Positions 19,216 to 20,794 of a DNA stretch of 20,794 nucleotides are shown piece by piece. This DNA is from Mnemiopsis leidyi. Lineage: Eukaryota > Ctenophora > Tentaculata > Lobata > Bolinopsidae. Under the pieces are notes generated by a model that saw nothing but the letters and a program-made list of their open reading frames with translations, made no database searches and was not told the origin of the DNA. Positions within the stretch are counted from its first letter, which is position 1. Every line of letters starts with the position of its first letter. Position numbers and translations under genes: made by a program. The stretch covers positions 5,358-26,151 of the forward strand of contig JH153847.1 of the NCBI GenBank assembly GCA_000226015.1, written 5' to 3'.

Positions 19216-19318
19216 GTTACCTGACACGTGATACCACGTGGCTACCTGGTTGCCTAGTGACGCGTGATGTCACGTGACTACTCGTTACTAAGTGACACGT
19301 GAAGTCACGTGCAATCTG
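19216..19318. repeat. Three tandem units of paired CACGTG palindromes
   Basis: Units at 19216-19248, 19249-19283 and 19284-19318 (33, 35, 35 bp). Each contains TGACRCGTGA, a two- to three-base spacer and a second CACGTG, so five CACGTG and one CGCGTG lie within about 90 bp. CACGTG is the binding core of bHLH factors of the Myc/USF/MITF type; whether they bind here is unknown. Confidence 0.8.
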
Positions 19319-19684
19319 AGTGCCATGTCAGGTGTAATTCTCCCTTACGCTGTTTTAAAGAAAGTACTCCATGTGGTGTAATAATGTTTTAAAATATTTG
19401 GGTGATAACATGTTTAGTTTGATGATGTAACAATTTATTTTCTTTCTTGTGCAAAAATGTAAACAAATCCTTGAAATAAGTATAACAATCAATGCATTGA
19501 TCAGTAATAATTATACCACTTGAACTTATAAAAGAATCAATATTTTCTTTATACTAACCCATTTACAAAACTTAATCCCATGCCATCTTGCTAGACATAT
19601 TATATAAAATTAAACAATCCCCTTAGGAAAAAAATTACATCTCCAGCTACCACAATCTAATTTGCTAAATTAAAATCTCAATAC

Positions 19685-19796
19685 TGGTTTTCACTGTTCC
19701 TAAGAATAAGAACTGAAATAAGATGTGTGTCCTGTTATTGTTGGTTTTCACTGTTCCTAAGAATAAGAACTGAAATAAGATGTGTGTCCTGTTATT
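19685..19796. repeat. Two-copy tandem duplication with 57-bp period
   Basis: Bases 19685-19739 and 19742-19796 are identical over 55 positions (TGGTTTTCACTGTTCC through GTCCTGTTATT). Identity without a single difference implies a recent duplication or an assembly artefact. Confidence 0.9.
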
Positions 19797-20680
19797 CGTT
19801 GCGAAGAAAGGAAACGTGGGCGCAAAGATTATAGATAATTGAGTCCAACTAAATATTGTATTATATTTAAAGATCCCATGGTAAATACATCAAGAGTTAG
19901 CGTCAATATTAAAAAACAACCCTTTAAATTGAAACTTCTACAACAAAAGCATTGGCTCAAAAACATTTTCAGTATCAATATTCAATATCCAATACATCTA
20001 TAACATATCGCTAACCAAAAATATTTCTGAGCATATGTAAATTTCAAAAACTGAAAGTCAAACTGTCATGTCTTTGGATCTACAAGTACATGCAACCGCA
20101 GTTTGGTTGAAGGTCTACCTAATATGTATTTGTAATGTATCATGATGATATGTCATGCGAAGTTTATAAACAATAACAAGTAAAAGTAATCACTGTCCCT
20201 CATCTAAATTCTAAGTCTAATAACTATCTTCATCGTTCTCTTCACACGCCGTACTCAGCTCTTCATACTCCTGTGGATATTTACTTTTTGTATTTTGTAC
20301 TTTCAGTGTTACTGAAGACATTCGCGAGATGATATTAATTGTCTAACCCTAAGTGAAAGTCTTAATCCGCGAGAGTCAGGTAATGGTATAATCGCGACAC
20401 AAATTCGCCAACCTTGCTAGACGTTGCCTACTTGTCGCGCCTATACATTCTAAATCTAACGAAACGATGCATTATTGAATAATGTACAGGTACTGAGTAA
20501 GCACATTGTACACCTGCTTTGCATATGATATGATATAGCATAGGTGCAAAAAAGTTGTTTTTACTACTACTAGTAGGACGATTTCAAAAATTTCGGTCAG
20601 AAGTATTTTTTCGGTTGGAATCGATTTTTTGCGGCCATCCACTTTTGACCGAAACATCAATTTCTAACCGAAAAACATCG

Positions 20681-20794
20681 TGCCCCAGAACGTTGTGCCC
20701 CAGGGATAATGCCCCAGTGACGTCGTGCCCCACAACCACGTGCCCCACAAACTTGTGCCCCACTGACCTCCTGCCCCAGTACACTATGCCCCAG
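20681..20794. repeat. 15-bp TGCCCCA array cut by the window end
   Basis: TGCCCCA starts at 20681, 20696, 20710, 20726, 20741, 20756, 20772 and 20787, a spacing of 14-16 bp. The seven-base core is invariant while the eight or so bases between vary strongly, often ACGT-like. The minus strand reads as a five-residue VGHxV repeat over part of the array, probably a consequence of the 15-bp period. The array continues beyond the window. Confidence 0.9.

Larger units (their letters stand above)
18149..20794. other. ARCN1 3' region and downstream intergenic DNA
   Basis: AT-rich DNA without a recognised gene. The first AATAAA after the ARCN1 stop is at 18519. Tandem repeats at 19216-19318, 19685-19796 and 20681-20794 are listed separately. 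A short acidic minus-strand frame at 20217-20270 could be a terminal exon of a gene lying beyond the window, but the support is weak. At 20582-20675, TTTCGGTCA-type and TTTTTCGGTT-type motifs each occur twice in opposite orientation. Confidence 0.45.

Noticed and set aside
20584-20784. Minus-strand frame with VGHxV repeats
   Set aside because: It arises from the roughly 15-bp TGCCCCA array; spacing varies by single bases, which shifts the frame along the array, and there is no flanking coding sequence.
1-20794. CRISPR array or bacterial defence operon
   Set aside because: The tandem repeats lack unique spacers of even length, there are no cas genes, and spliced animal genes fill the window.

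Overview
This window is nuclear DNA of an animal. It holds three intron-containing or eukaryotic-type protein genes on the + strand, GT-AG introns whose exons splice in frame into a known metazoan protein, AATAAA signals, a non-LTR retrotransposon remnant, a mariner-type element and many small intronic tandem repeats. Base composition is AT-rich. The proteins match animal families clearly, but the coatomer protein is more diverged from vertebrates at its C-terminus than I would expect of a slowly evolving invertebrate. A ctenophore, tunicate or other invertebrate with compact, repeat-bearing introns would fit; I cannot fix the phylum from sequence alone.

Layout: 1-1073, upstream DNA without a recognised gene; 1074-1523, NUDT2-type Ap4A hydrolase in one uninterrupted frame; 2320-3036, a 238-residue SDS22-type leucine-rich repeat protein in one exon; 3418-18148, ARCN1 (delta-COP), which I assembled as 11 exons encoding 503 residues. 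ARCN1 introns 1-7, 9 and 10 are 159-839 bp long. Intron 8 is 9.2 kb and contains a 926-bp mariner-like element with perfect 27-bp terminal inverted repeats and, on the minus strand at 10273-11393, a complete four-exon gene for a small secreted protein with one immunoglobulin domain. 18149-20794 is 3' and intergenic DNA with several tandem repeats, ending inside a TGCCCCA array.

The three + strand genes have no evident shared pathway: nucleotide housekeeping, an unassigned LRR scaffold, and COPI vesicle coat. NUDT2 and the LRR gene both have a splice acceptor one base before the ATG, which suggests either 5'UTR introns or spliced-leader trans-splicing. The most notable structures are the nested antisense Ig gene; ARCN1 intron 9, which has no AG dinucleotide before its terminal acceptor and is built of about 17 copies of a 21-bp unit rich in CTAAC; and ARCN1 intron 3, whose 5' splice site is itself the start of a tandem repeat, so that AG|GTATGT occurs four times in 62 bp. 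No complete novel multi-gene system is visible.
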